A stretch of DNA of 64,000 nt from Nothophaeocryptopus gaeumannii. Taxonomy: Eukaryota; Ascomycota; Dothideomycetes; Mycosphaerellales; Mycosphaerellaceae. The position numbers and the translations under genes were made by a program. Under the pieces are notes generated by a model that had not been told where the DNA came from, made no database searches, and saw only the letters and a program-made list of their open reading frames with translations. The DNA is taken from the NCBI GenBank assembly GCA_031771865.1, contig JASISA010000040.1, positions 682,001 to 746,000 on the forward strand, read 5' to 3'. Numbering within the stretch: the first letter of the stretch is position 1; every line of letters begins with the position of its first letter. Positions 32,928-43,924 of the stretch are shown here, piece after piece.

Positions 32928-34587
32928 GGCCGCGGAGAAAGCAGAAATGGGAGCAGAAAACCCGTGGTAACGGGACAATGCACTTACCTCATGACTTACA
33001 GGGCCTCGTACCTATATATTCCTCCCGCATGGCATACACGTTGCGGCAGATCTCGTTCCAACACCCAAAGCTCTGCACTCACGCCATATCCAAGCGTATG
33101 AGGGCAGGTCTTTCCTTTGTGTCCCTAGCAAAGCTTGGCGACCGTGGCAGCGTTGGCGAACATGCCTCCCAAGCCAACATAAAGCAACTTAATAGGACAG
33201 AGACGATCTTATCAAATTAGCGGGCACTTGGCAGCGAGGGTAGATGAAAGCCGGTTTGAGGGAAGTGCTTTTGATCGTGCATTTAAGAGTGTCGAAGCGA
33301 CGACCCGGGCGTTGGGATAGCATGCAGCCTCCACGTGGAAGGGGGATGTCGTGCTTTGTGCCAAGAATTCGAAAGAGCTTCACGGGAGAAAGATCTCCAA
33401 GAGGAAGAGGACCGTTTGTTGAAGACGGGTTGGCAAGATTCCGCATTATGTTGACGTGGTCGGTGATGAAGCTTGATATAGCCACGCTGAAAACGAGGCA
33501 TTGGGCTCTGCACATGAAGTATATGAGGTGAAGCGCAGAGGAAGTCCGGGCATCCATTCAGGCCAAGATCCAGGCCAGTCCGAGATGTACCCGAGCAAGA
33601 TTGACGAGAGGGGAGAGTCTGCCTGCTCGCCATCTCAACAATCTGCATCGCCCACAACGGTATTCGACGGAATTTGACTTGCTTGTAAAGCCTCACTTTC
33701 GAGTCGTCGTGACCCCAAGCTTGAGGGCTTTCGCTTCTTTAGGCTCCGTTCTGAGGCTATGGTTCATGAGGATGAGTTCCATCAGAGCTGCAGAACGCGA
33801 CGATACGCCCTCTTCGATGAGTCTAGTGGCCATTGGTTCGCACGACACTGCATGGCCGGCCACAGACCATGATATGATTGTATCTGTATCCTCATTCGAT
33901 CCGCCCTGCAGCGCAGTGTATGACTTCGTCGCCGTGCCTTCTTGCAGCTCTTCCTGACTTCGTGAATCCAGTCCAACGGATGCCCCAGCTATTGCTTTGC
34001 TGCCAGTAGTCGGAAGACCTGTCAGCGTCGTGTGTATCGCTTCGAGAATGCTGGTTTGTGTTTGCGGAAATGCAGTAGAGGACGTGACGAGGATCAATTG
34101 GGTCAAAATTTCATTTGCACATTGATATACCGTTCCGCGCTCAAAGGCTTGGCAGATATTCGATGGAAGCTCATCAAATGCGGCCCTGGATTTGACTTGC
34201 TTCCAACCTCACCTCTTTCCCACACTGAGCCTCGAGACGAAGTATGCTTATACTTTCGTTGATGCAAAAACGATCGATAGAATTGAAATGGCGTCTATGA
34301 TCGTTTCTAACATACGTCGCTCGCTCAGAATCGACTCAGTGGCTTTGTCACTCAGAATGAGGTAGCGTATCAGCTTCCTCAACCTTCACGTTTCAAAATA
34401 TCCACCCACCAATAATTCCCAGACTTGTTTAACCATTTCCAAGAGACGAATGCTAGCGTTATCGCCTGAGACTGCTCTTCCGAGCCTACAGCAAAAGTTC
34501 TGAACCCCGCAGACCTCAATTCTCACTCGATCCAAACCTCACTTTCCTATACCTTTTCTAACCATCTCTAACACGATAGCAAAAGGT
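32928..34587. other. Gene-poor region, 1.66 kb
   Basis: Permease promoter followed by sequence with several overlapping short frames. The longest minus-strand one (34106-33693) has no recognisable domain or start context. From 34240 to 34570 the sequence becomes AT-richer. No gene is supported. Confidence 0.35.
34581..34584 (-). terminator. RNA polymerase III terminator of tRNA-Val
   Basis: A run of four T on the minus strand begins three bases after the tRNA discriminator base, the expected Pol III stop signal. Confidence 0.8.
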
Positions 34588-34659
34588 TAGTCTCACAGAG
34601 GATCGAACTCTGGACCTTGTCCGTGTGAAGGACACGTCATACCACTAGACCATAAGACT
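34588..34659 (-). tRNA. tRNA-Val (anticodon CAC)
   Basis: A 72-nt cloverleaf on the minus strand without intron. Acceptor stem AGTCTTA pairs with TGAGACT (one G-U), with discriminator A. T8 G9 and the D arm GTCT-AGTGGTA-TGAC follow. The anticodon stem is TGTCC/GGACA with loop TTCACAC, placing anticodon CAC at plus-strand 34625-34627. The variable loop is AGGTC. The T arm is CAGAG/CTCTG with loop TTCGATC. Intragenic A and B boxes (TGGTCTAGTGG-like and GTTCGATCC) for TFIIIC are present. CAC reads the valine codon GTG. Confidence 0.95.
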
Positions 34660-35291
34660 TTCCAACTGCGTTGATGGTTCAACGGATTGCAGGGTACCTT
34701 GAGAAGTTCTACTATTTATATACCCTTAATCAAGTCGAATCGAGTGCGTTTCACTAGGCTTATTACCAGTGGCTCAACAAATGTCTTTATTAGATATATA
34801 AAAGCCTTACCTTTCATTTGATAAGCTAATCAACTCGGTCTGACCATTACTGGTGGAGATATGATCGATAGAAGATCCGAAGACCATGGACGATGGCGGT
34901 CAAATTTTCAGCCAGCGTTGATGCTGTGGAGCTTGACCATTTGATGAGAACATGTCCGTGTTGATTGATCGCCTAGGACACATTGATTATAGACTTGAAA
35001 TTGATCTGAATCGGTGACAAGACGCAACGGGGCACACATAGAAGACAATAATGCAAATGACCACTTTCATGTCACAACGATCAAATACAAGACCATGAAT
35101 CCCCATTTCCGTTTAGTCATTCCTTCGTATTCCAGAACCGCTTTGGCAATATCAAAAGCGCCCAATCTCTCATCGAGGCATTTCATGAAGCCCATGTTCA
35201 ACCTAATGGGCCAACCGAGTGTGCAGTAGATGTACCACGGCCTTGTAACGCCATCGTAGTCTCTGTGACCGGCCATTGTCCGTCTCCCCTC
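34660..35291. other. tRNA 5' flank and intergenic region
   Basis: AT-rich (for example TACTATTTATATACCC near 34709 and TTAGATATATAAAAG near 34791). No protein-coding gene is supported; a short minus frame at 35276-35067 lacks similarity. Confidence 0.4.
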
Positions 35292-36316
35292 CTAAACCCT
35301 CGCAACCTCCATGAGACTCTCGTCCTCCCAAATGCCGATGTCAGACACAAGACCTCTCTCGATCACCTCGCCACTGCTCAGGCCCCTCCCCACAATCTCC
35401 TCATTTACCATGTCAACATACCCCTCAATAGCCTTCTTCCCCGGCGCCAAAATACGTTCCGGAACTTCAATCCTCAGTCTACCGGTCGCCTTATCCTGTC
35501 CAATGGTGAATTTGGCAGAGTCCCCATTCGGCAAGGCGAAACGGTATTGCAAGTTGACTGTGACTTTACGAAGATTCTTCATCTGATCCTTGACGACTTC
35601 GTTTGTCCATCTTTCGAACGGTACAATCAAGCCCGTGTAGACATTCGCGTCTTGAGCCACACTCCAGTGTCGCCCGAGGTCAACGATGAAATCGCAAGTC
35701 TTGAAATAGACGGGTCGAGCCTCTGTGCGAAGCTGTGGGGAAGCGTGGGTGAGTGGTGGGATGCTGTCTTATCCTCGTAGCCCTGGTATAAAAGGGTCTG
35801 CTCGGGGAGATTCTGCTCGGAAGATAGTCGTCTCGCCGATTCCCTCCTGAAAGTGTATTTCGTAGACGATGTCTCTCACCTCGGCTGAGAGATCAAGCAG
35901 ACGGAAGGGCTTGCAGAACTTCTCCAGCGCTTTATATATCCTCCGTAGGTTCTCGGGCATCTTCTTGCAGCGGATTCGAGACCACGAGTCGGCGTGACTT
36001 GAGATTCGATGAATGACATGGCGCCGTATATGCGCCTACCAATCCGCATGGCCATGGGTTTAATGGTCCTTGGAGTCGTATTCGTCTTCTGGTCTTCGCC
36101 CTTCTTACGGTACATGAACTCTCCGAGGCCCTGCTTGTAGAGAGTGTCGTTGACGCATGTGACCCCTTCCTCAAAGTCGTGGCCCTCCGATAGTGAATAG
36201 TCTAGCTCGATCATGGTCTCCATTATTCTTGAGGGAAAGTAGGGGACGATAGGGCGAAATGGTGGAGAACTGTCACGGTTTTGAGCAGCCCGCTCTGACT
36301 TATAGTTGGGTCCCAT
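35292..36316 (-). pseudogene. 2EXR/F-box-like family member, disrupted (copy 1)
   Basis: N-terminal sequence in one frame (36316 to about 36010, with YRKKGEDQKTN and MRIGRRIYGAM) aligns by eye with the N-terminal module of the related copies. The frame then changes near 36000 to one reading KMPENLRRIYKALEKFCKPF and the 2EXR-like core RLLDLSAEVRDIVYEIHF. That frame meets TAA at 35771-35769, immediately before SIPPLTHASPQLRTEARPVY, and is then open to the stop at 35292. No donor site between the core and the TAA would splice the stop out. I read it as a gene with one frameshift and one nonsense change. The family is discussed under the intact copy at 49630-50520. Alternatives are a sequencing error or a 35-nt intron at the frame change (GTCACG...TGCAAG). 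Confidence 0.6.
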
Positions 36317-37017
36317 AGTCGGACTGGCGAGGATGTCGCTGTAGTCGGATGATATTCGCCATCTCGAATTGACTTGCGATTACAGTTTGATGTTCAGTGG
36401 AGGAAGCTGATATCGGTCGTTGTCACCGGGCACCCAGCATACGTCTGCCTTTGGTGACGCAGAAAAGAAGTCTCTATCCCAGTCAACGTACCTTCTCGAA
36501 GATCTGGCTCCCGCTGAGGTTCCGTGGCCACGAACATGCACGCATAGCACCTAAGATCCAGAAAGAGAGATGTCAGCTGAGGCTCCAGCCATTCGTCTCT
36601 TTCTCGATGGCAGACGTCCTGAGTGAGTTGCCATACTCGCGAGCAGTCATGCGAAAAGCGGAAGACTGCTGGAGAGCTCTCAAGGCTGACTGCCTGAGTT
36701 CGGTATCCGGTTTTGTTTTTGGTCTGGAGCCGGAGAAAGCAAATGGTGATTGCTGGCGATGATTGCTTGGTACATGAGATGGCCAGTTTATTTTGTCCTT
36801 TTTTCGAATGTCGAAAGGCCTGGAAGACCTTGCTGGTCCTTTTCAGACCATAATGAGGAACCGGAAGACCGGGCTAGACCGTGAACACATCACATATGTT
36901 GTGTATGTACATTACCGCCATAAGCGAAAGAGGGTATAGTAAATCCATATGCACATGCACCATTCTGAAACTAATATCGTAAACATGCCATAAATATGTA
37001 AATGCAAGGGTCGTCAT
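36317..37017. other. Intergenic region
   Basis: 3' flank of the siderophore transporter gene and upstream flank of the disrupted 2EXR-like copy. A plus-strand frame (36397-36762) has no recognisable domain. The AT-rich stretch 36890-37000 fits a 3' untranslated region of the minus-strand transporter. Confidence 0.4.
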
Positions 37018-38892
37018 CTAGATGACAACACCTTTGTTCTGTGCCTTGTCGACATTGTAGTTCTTCCACATGGCGATAGCAGGAATGCCAAGTACCAGCA
37101 CGCAGACAGCCGAGATACAGCTGTAGTACTGAGTCTGTCCCCAAGCGTAGTCAACGGCCTCGCGAATGACGGTGCCAGGAACGAACATCTCCTGTGTGAG
37201 GTAGCCGCCCAGGTACAATTCGGAGACCTTGCCTTGCAGTTCGGCTGGAAGGGCGCGAGCGAGAGCTTCTGGGAAGGTGTTGCCATAGATGGCGGTGGAA
37301 ACTGCGGTTCCGATGGCACCACCGATATTGGCAGCCAGACCAAGGATTGAAAGCATCATTGGGATACCTTCGCGATCGGCTGCGGCCATGACTGCCATTT
37401 CCTGGGAGATGACGAGAGTGCCACCAGCGAATGCAATGAAGATTTGGCACATGACGACGTAGCCGATACCGTAGCCGCCGCCACGGAAGTGGACCATCAA
37501 ACCAGACCCGAGAAACATGAGCGGCAAGCCGAATAGAAGCGCAGTGTACTTGAAGTGCTTCGTAGCGTAGACCCAGACACCGAAGACGACACCGAAGAAC
37601 GTAGAGCCAATGTTGTAGATCTGACCCATGTATCCAGCGAGGTAAACCGGTAGTGCGTACGTGACCTTGATGTAGTTGTAGTACTGGAGATCCCAGGAGT
37701 AAAAACTGAAGTAGAGGACCGCGGCGAGGAGCGATGCACCGAGAATAGTACGCTCCTTGAGCAGCTCCCACTTAACGAAATGCTCGCGGGCGCCCCACTT
37801 CTCCCAGGCAGCGAAGACGAAGAACATGCAGAATCCGACGACAATCATGGCGATGAAGGTTGCCGAGTTGAATTGCGCTCGGCCGTACGACTGCAGGGAA
37901 AATGGGAGAAGAAAGAGCACGAAAGCAATCATCAGCAGGATTGCACCAACGATGTCGAACTGGTGGAAGTAGTGGACGCAAGATTGCCAGGGTGTTCGTC
38001 CGTGGTCCTCTCTCTTGAACAGCCCCATCTTCTCGGCCTTCTTTTGGTAGAACTTGAAGACGAAGGCCAGAGGCAAGAAGACAACAGGCTGGACAATACA
38101 GAAGGTACCGATTGCCCACCTCCACGTCGTCATAGCCAAGAAAGAGTCGGCTGCCAAAGGTCCAGTGAAGGCAGTGCAGATGAATGGTGTCGATACGAAG
38201 GCCCATGAGAAGGCTCGCTTGCGCAGACCAGAGGTATCGGCAACGAAGATGTCCAAAATGAGGTAGAGGGCATCGTATCCAATCCAGTAGAGGACATAGC
38301 CAGCAGCGTAGCTGTTTGGGCCGTTGCTGGCAGCAATTATGATCATTCCAACAACGTACACTGCAAACCACACCATGAAGCCTTCTGCGCGACCCCAGAT
38401 GTTCAGTGTCTTGGCTATCGGGAGCTTAATGACACCACCGATGATCGTAGCGAGAATTTGGGCAGTCGTGTATGCGGGCGCGTTCAGGAAGCTTGAGTAG
38501 GCATTGACGGAGGCGTAATTCATGACGGAAGATTGGAATGCCAACATGAAAAAGCATACCCAGATCCTGATTCGAATCAGTTATGCATCTTATCAGATTG
38601 ATAAATCTTGTGCCTACCATGCGAACGCTGCGTAGAGGGCTGGTCTTGACCAGACGAGAGCAGTAGCTTCGGCTTTCTGGATACCAAGCTGGGCATCTTG
38701 AGTAACTTGGTCGGGATGTTGGTCGACCTCCTTGTTCCACTGTGCTTCCAAGCTGATGTTATCTGAATCGGACCCATCGCGTGGAGTGGTCTTGCCCGTT
38801 GGGGCTTTCTCGTCGCCGATGGGAGAGTCAGTAAGTGCGGCAGCGGTGACGGTCTCGGTCTTGCGACCGCGAATCTGGTCGAAGACACCCAT
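37018..38892 (-). CDS. MFS siderophore-iron transporter (Sit1/MirB type)
   Basis: Fourteen-segment MFS transporter of the SIT/UMF family, which imports ferric siderophores by proton symport at the plasma membrane. Exon 1 38892-38618, intron 38567-38617 (51 bp, phase 2 in a tryptophan codon), exon 2 38566-37018; 607 residues. The N-terminal about 75 residues are hydrophilic and Thr/Asp-rich. Membrane segment 1 crosses the splice (YAAFAW|IWVCFFMLAFQSSV). The motifs NAPAYTTAQILATIIGGVIK, YDALYLILDIFVADTSGLRKR and the late AGGTLVISQEMAVMAAA are family-typical. Regulation: three GATA cores at 38977-39002, about 85-110 bp upstream of the start, fit control by an iron-sensing GATA repressor (SreA/Sre1 type). 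The siderophore handled is unknown, and no siderophore synthetase is nearby. Confidence 0.92.
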
Positions 38893-40252
38893 GACGGTAT
38901 GATCACGGTAAGGCCAACGATCAACGAAGGTGGTGGGTACGTGAAAGGTGAAGTCCGAGTGCTGGGATCTGAGATTGATATGATAAGATCAAGATCTTTA
39001 TCCTCCTCGGGAGGGAAAGGCTGTCAGGAGCGAGGAAGCTCAGACCCGCAGGCGAGGGCCGCCACTGCTGCAAGCATTGAGAGAGAGAGCTTTCGGCGCA
39101 GCTGCGAAAAGCGGCTCGTACTTGCCGCATATCCCACGCAGAGCTTCACACCACTTCAACGGACGATTTCCCATCTGGTCGCACTCGGCTTCGACCCGTC
39201 AAATAAGCATTCTGAGGGCTTCGGTTGCGTCGGATCTGATTGCAGCAGACGCATGATAGTCATCCAATAGCGCGGTCGAGCCGTTCGCTACCGTCCACTA
39301 GCAGACGTGAGGATGGGATAGGCTTCTCGGCGTAGAACTAGCTTGAAAGAGAAAAGCGTCGCCAAGAAGAGCCACGCTCTTGGGCTTCCTGATTGATTAG
39401 ATCAGAGATCCGACACCGGCCATGCAGAACTCTAGAGTTTTGCCGCGAGCTTTCTGGGCACATGGGCACGATTACTTGATGGAACACAGAAGGGGGATCC
39501 CATGCACGGCCACGTGGGTTGCTTGGTATTGACTCCCCCAAGCCGCTTCATTCCCTCCACGTTGCATGCCTGCGTCGCATCACGACACCCCTCAATCTCA
39601 TCCTGGACTTTCACATAAGTGACATGGAATCGGAGAGGAAAGTGCTTGCATTCAAGGGCGAGGCAATTATCGTGGCCATCATGCGCAACCCACATGCGTG
39701 GACATCAGCCTTTGATGACTGAATCGCGTCATTGGCGAGGTAGCGTATAAACTGCAGAAGAATGGAATTCCACGAAATGACTACGTCTAGTTTGGAAGAG
39801 GTACGTGAGAACACATCGTTTGCTTTTCATGTGCTATGGTTTCAAGCCTATACCAAGATCAGGCATCATCGAATATTCGACGTAGACGATCAATCGCTCT
39901 TGCTGGATATTGCCTCCCACGCCCGTGGGAAGGAACAGTGCACTTTCCAGCGGCAAGCGCAGGTCCCTGTGACCTGTGATGTGGACCAAGCTTCATGCAC
40001 TCTCATAGCTACATGTATCCCTTCCGCACTCCCATCTCCCAGATCCTCCTCCCGCCCTGCAACCCAAGCCCCCCCCCAACATCATCCCCAGTCCCATAAT
40101 CCCCTTCTCCTTATACCTCTCCACCATCCATCTTAGCTCCACCTCAAACTAATTCTCCTTCTTAATCCCCTCAACCTCCCAAATCAACCCTTTTGTGCCT
40201 GACCATCTCAACTCCACCGCCTGCGCCGTCGGCCCCCTCCCATTCATCAACC
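38893..40252. other. Gene-poor region, siderophore transporter promoter and beyond
   Basis: Apart from the GATA cluster nothing is supported. Short frames at 39338-39814 and 39762-40136 have no domain. A run of C near 40070 is part of a pyrimidine-rich tract that follows the end of the disrupted 2EXR-like copy. Confidence 0.35.
38977..39002. promoter_or_regulatory. Cluster of GATA-factor sites upstream of the siderophore transporter
   Basis: TTGATATGATAAG contains two GATA cores (38977-38980 and 38982-38985), and TTATC at 38998-39002 is a third on the other strand. The middle one, ATATGATAAG, is close to the ATCWGATAA consensus reported for fungal iron-responsive GATA repressors. Binding is inferred, not shown. 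Confidence 0.5.
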
Positions 40253-40885
40253 TCACACTCCCCAATGCATGAACCTGCGGACGCGCGACGTGCAACAACC
40301 AGGTCCCCAGCGTAGGAACGCCATATCAGGATCCCAGAATGGATTCGCGACTTCGTTGGGACGAATACGGCGATCTTCGAAGATGTATTTGTTGGATGGG
40401 AAGAAGACGCGAAGGGACTCAGTCCGTCAGTGTGAGGAGACCCGCGTGATTTCAGGTATGAAGTTGGTGCAGAGTGCCGATTCGCGAGGGGAATGGTAGC
40501 GGGTTATGAAGACCGATTGTAAAGGCTCCGCATTGTCCAAACTCTGGCAGGAAGCTGTAGACGTTCTCCCGCAACTCTGGAGGCAGGTCGAAGAAGCGGA
40601 ACGGAGTGCAGGTGAGTTGTTCCAGATTCTCGAAGGAAGACAAGAGACGTCCAGTAAATTCTGCCCTCTCACTATCCGGAGTAATTGCTTGCGGACATTT
40701 TGACAAACGACGAGCGCCGCTTCGGTGCTTCGCTCCTCGAAGTCTTCATCTCCCTTCTTGTCATCGGTAAGGTAAGTCTCCAGCCGATTGACCTGTGCTT
40801 TAACGATGTAGAAGATGTTGACTCGCCACGTGGTCCAGTTGCCTTCGTACAACTGGTCGGCTGGTTCGAGGCGAGGTAAAGCCAT
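40253..40885 (-). pseudogene. 2EXR/F-box-like family member, disrupted (copy 2)
   Basis: ATG at 40885 opens with the family N-terminus (EGNWTTWRVNIF, then ETYLTDD, then CQNVRKQLLRI). Near 40658-40675 the frame shifts to one carrying FENLEQLTCTPFRFFDLPPE and LRENVYSFLPEF, the 2EXR-like core. A second shift between about 40540 and 40450 returns to the first frame (NFIPEITRVSSH). There a TGA at 40429-40427 sits exactly where relatives have the leucine of the QLR-E motif. Downstream the frame is open (RTESLRVFFPSNKYIFEDR, NPFWDPDMAFLRWGP) to a TGA at 40253. No introns explain the shifts. The coding pattern is still readable, so the decay looks recent. Confidence 0.65.
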
Positions 40886-41383
40886 TTCGAGTTCGGACAG
40901 CTGCTGCTTTATAGAAACGCTGTCGTTGCACAGAAGGTGATAGTGTGTTGTGAAGCTCTATGACTGTGACGCTTGGACCTAGAGAGGCTCATGAACAATA
41001 CAACATTCTTCAATAGGTAAATCGTTTGAGCTTCGCTTAGCCGCTGATATGCTATTATCATATGATCCAGTCGAACTGCGCCAGCTGAATAATATTTCCA
41101 TTCTAAGTAGCGCGACAGCAAATCATGTGCCTCGCAAAGTGAAGAGAGACCGTGGCAAACCTTCAAAGAGGATCTTGTACGAATCGAATGTCATACCATC
41201 TATGTAGACTCTGCTTTTCTTCGTGATAGTTATATTCATTGTCTCATCTCATGCACATGCAATTTGAGCCCCGCCCAGCGCCGTGTTTCAACAACTCTGC
41301 TCCTAATAACACACAAGACATCTTCAAAGTTTGGCCCTGCTTGTGTCTTCGACCATCTGTTCTTGTTTTTCCGCGCTCTTGAA
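40886..41383. other. Intergenic between PGI1 3' end and 2EXR-like copy 2
   Basis: AT-richer sequence with no supported gene; contains the PGI1 3' flank and the upstream flank of copy 2. Confidence 0.4.
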
Positions 41384-41513
41384 TCACGCGATGCCTCCCA
41401 TCTTCTTGAAAGCGTTGATGAGCCCGCTGGTGGAGCTGTCGTGCTTCGTGCTCTCGCCGGCGGTGTCCAATTCTCCCTGAATGCTCTTGGCCAACGCCTT
41501 GCCGAGCTCGACA

Positions 41514-41545
<32 letters not shown>

Positions 41546-43093
41546 CGCGCCTTCCGTGAATGTGACGTGCTCGTAGTAGGCGATGAGAGCCCCGAGAGTG
41601 CCGGGTGTGATCTTCTCGGCGACGATGCTGGTGGTGGGGCGGTTGCCCAAGAAGACCTTGTGTGGGACAAGCTCGTCTGCGGCACCCTCAGCATTGACGT
41701 TGTCTGGAGTCTTGCCAATCATAAGAGCCTCAGCCTGCGCGAAGAAGTTGGAGGCAAGCATGATTTGGTGCTTGTTGTTCTCGACTGGATTGTGCGACTT
41801 GGCGGCGATGATGAAGTCGGCTGGGATGAGCTTGGTGCCCTGATGCAGAAGCTGAAAGAAAGAGTGCTGGGCGTTTGTGCATGGCTCGCCAAAGAGGATA
41901 GCGCCCGTGGTGTACTTCACGTAGTCACCGCTGCGAGTGATGGCCTTGCCGTTGGACTCCATGGAGAGCTGTTGCAGGTAGGCTGGGAAACGGTGCATGT
42001 ACTGATCGAATCTGCATTGAAGTCAGTAGTACGACTCTAAAAGAGGTTAAAGAGCTACTCACGGAGAGACAAGGTGGGTCTGGGCACCAAAGAAGTCAGA
42101 GTACCACACGCTGAGGAGACCACCAATGACTGGAATGTTCTGCTCCAGAGGAGCGGTCTTGAAGTGGTGATCCATGGCGTTTCCACCAGCCAGGAACTCC
42201 TTGAAGTTGTCAAAGCCGATGTACAGGGCGACAGACAGACCAATGGCAGACCAGACGGAGTACCGGCCTCCGACCCAGTCGCTGAAGCCGAACATGTTTT
42301 TGCTGTCAATGCCGAACTTTTCGACCTCCTTTGTGTTTGTAGAGAGAGCCACGAAGTGCTTCGCTACATCGGACTCCTTTGCGCTCTTGAGGAACCACGT
42401 CTTGGCGGTGTTGGCGTTTGTGGTCGTCTCGGCGGTGGTGAAAGTCTTGGAAGCGATCAAGAAGAGAGTAGTCTCCGGGTTGCTGCCCTTCAACGCCTCT
42501 GCGATGTGGGTACCATCAATGTTGCTGACGAAGTGCAGCTTGTAGTTTGGCTTGCCGTATGGCTTGAGAGCCTCGGTGACCATGACGGGTCCGAGATCAG
42601 AGCCACCAATACCGATGTTGACGATAGTATCGATTGGCTTCCCAGTGTATCCCTTCCACTCACCACTACGGACCTGCTCCGAAAACTCCTTCATGTGATC
42701 CAGCACACTGTTGACGTCCTCAACCACGCTCTTGCCATCGACCTGCATGGGGTCGTTCTTCACGTTTCGCAGCGCGACATGGTACACCGCTCGCTTCTCA
42801 GTAAAGTTGATTTTCTCACCTTTGAACATGTCATCGCGTAGCTCTTCGAGCTTGGCATCCTGCGCTAGCTTGACGAGGAGAGGGAGCGTCTCGTCGGTCA
42901 AGAAGTTCTTCGAGAAGTCGAAGAGGATCTTTGAGCTGTCGGCGGTGTTGTCAAAGGTGCGGCTGTACTTTTCGAAGCGCTTTGCGTCCTTCTCGAACTC
43001 GCTCTTAAGAACCATGCCACGACCCAGCTTGTCGTGGTGCTCCATCAGGGCCTTCCATGCCGGCAGCTCGTTGGCCTGCGCGAAACCGGGCAT
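41384..43093 (-). CDS. PGI1: Glucose-6-phosphate isomerase
   Basis: Cytosolic glycolytic enzyme interconverting glucose-6-phosphate and fructose-6-phosphate. Exon 1 43093-42063, intron 42012-42062 (GTGAGT...ATGCAG, phase 2), exon 2 42011-41384; 552 residues, the usual fungal length. The splice joins THLVSP to FDQYMHRFPAYLQQ. PGI signature regions are present: NIGIGGSDLGPVMVTEAL, SKTFTTAET (phosphate loop), GGRYSVWSAIGLS with the catalytic-site arginine, the base-carrying glutamate region AILFGEPCTNAQHSFFQLLH, and the C-terminal NINSFDQWGVELGK with the conserved lysine. The start follows a clean CAAG-ATG context. Nothing is odd in the sequence. Confidence 0.97.
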
Positions 43094-43924
43094 CTTGGCG
43101 GTGCTGAATTCGATTCAATGCGTTCCTGTCTTCAGCTCAGATGCTGTGTTAGGCGCCTGTTTATTCAAGCAAGCGTGGTCTGCTCCACAAGCTCACCTTG
43201 AGGACTGTGACAGCTCTGATCAGGGCTCAATGGCCTGCGTATTCTGGCAATAATATTGATGTGAACGACGGGACGGGTTGTATGTGAAGAGATCTTCGTC
43301 GGCGGTGAGCAAGGGAAGTCGAAAACAAATATGAAGCGCTGAACGGGAATCTCGAACAAGAAGTCGAGGGGCAGATGGTGGGGCTTGATGAGATCACACT
43401 TCAGCAGAAACCTCTCGAGCAATCCGCAAGCTGCCGGTCCCAGACCTTACTCATTCGCTTTGCAATGATATACAAATGACAGTACTTCGGCACTCTCCTC
43501 ATGCCGGTACAACACGCGAAGCAGCTGCACTTGGTTTGATCTCGCCGTCCTTATGTGTTTGGCTGGCTCTTGCTCGCACGTGATCGGGACCTGAAATGTG
43601 AAAGCCAAACGCCGAAACAGCAGCGAAGTTTGATGAACAAGCCAAGCTCCATCTCATGCCAGCCCTGCTGGTCGAAAGAGACCCCGACACGGCCGGTTTT
43701 CTAGAAGCGTACCTACTTACGGTCACTCTGCGGTGGTGACCATCTGTCTCATCAATCAAATCTAGCAGCTTCTCCTGCCTCGCGTCTTTGCACGGCATTC
43801 TGCTCCTGGTCTCATTGCGTCAATGTCCGCCGAACTTTTTTCTATACGGCCTGACCATGCCAATCGCTCATCAACGAAAGTGCCTCCCGAGCCCCCATAA
43901 CCACTGGCCCCATCCCGGCCAATT
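43094..43924. other. Intergenic, PGI1 promoter and YPK1 3' flank
   Basis: 831 bp between two minus-strand genes. Pyrimidine/purine-biased stretches fit a strong glycolytic promoter, but no specific element is assigned. No gene is supported. Confidence 0.4.

Noticed and set aside
33693..34106. 137-codon minus-strand open frame
   Set aside because: Unknown composition without domain, start context or splice partners; not enough to call a gene.
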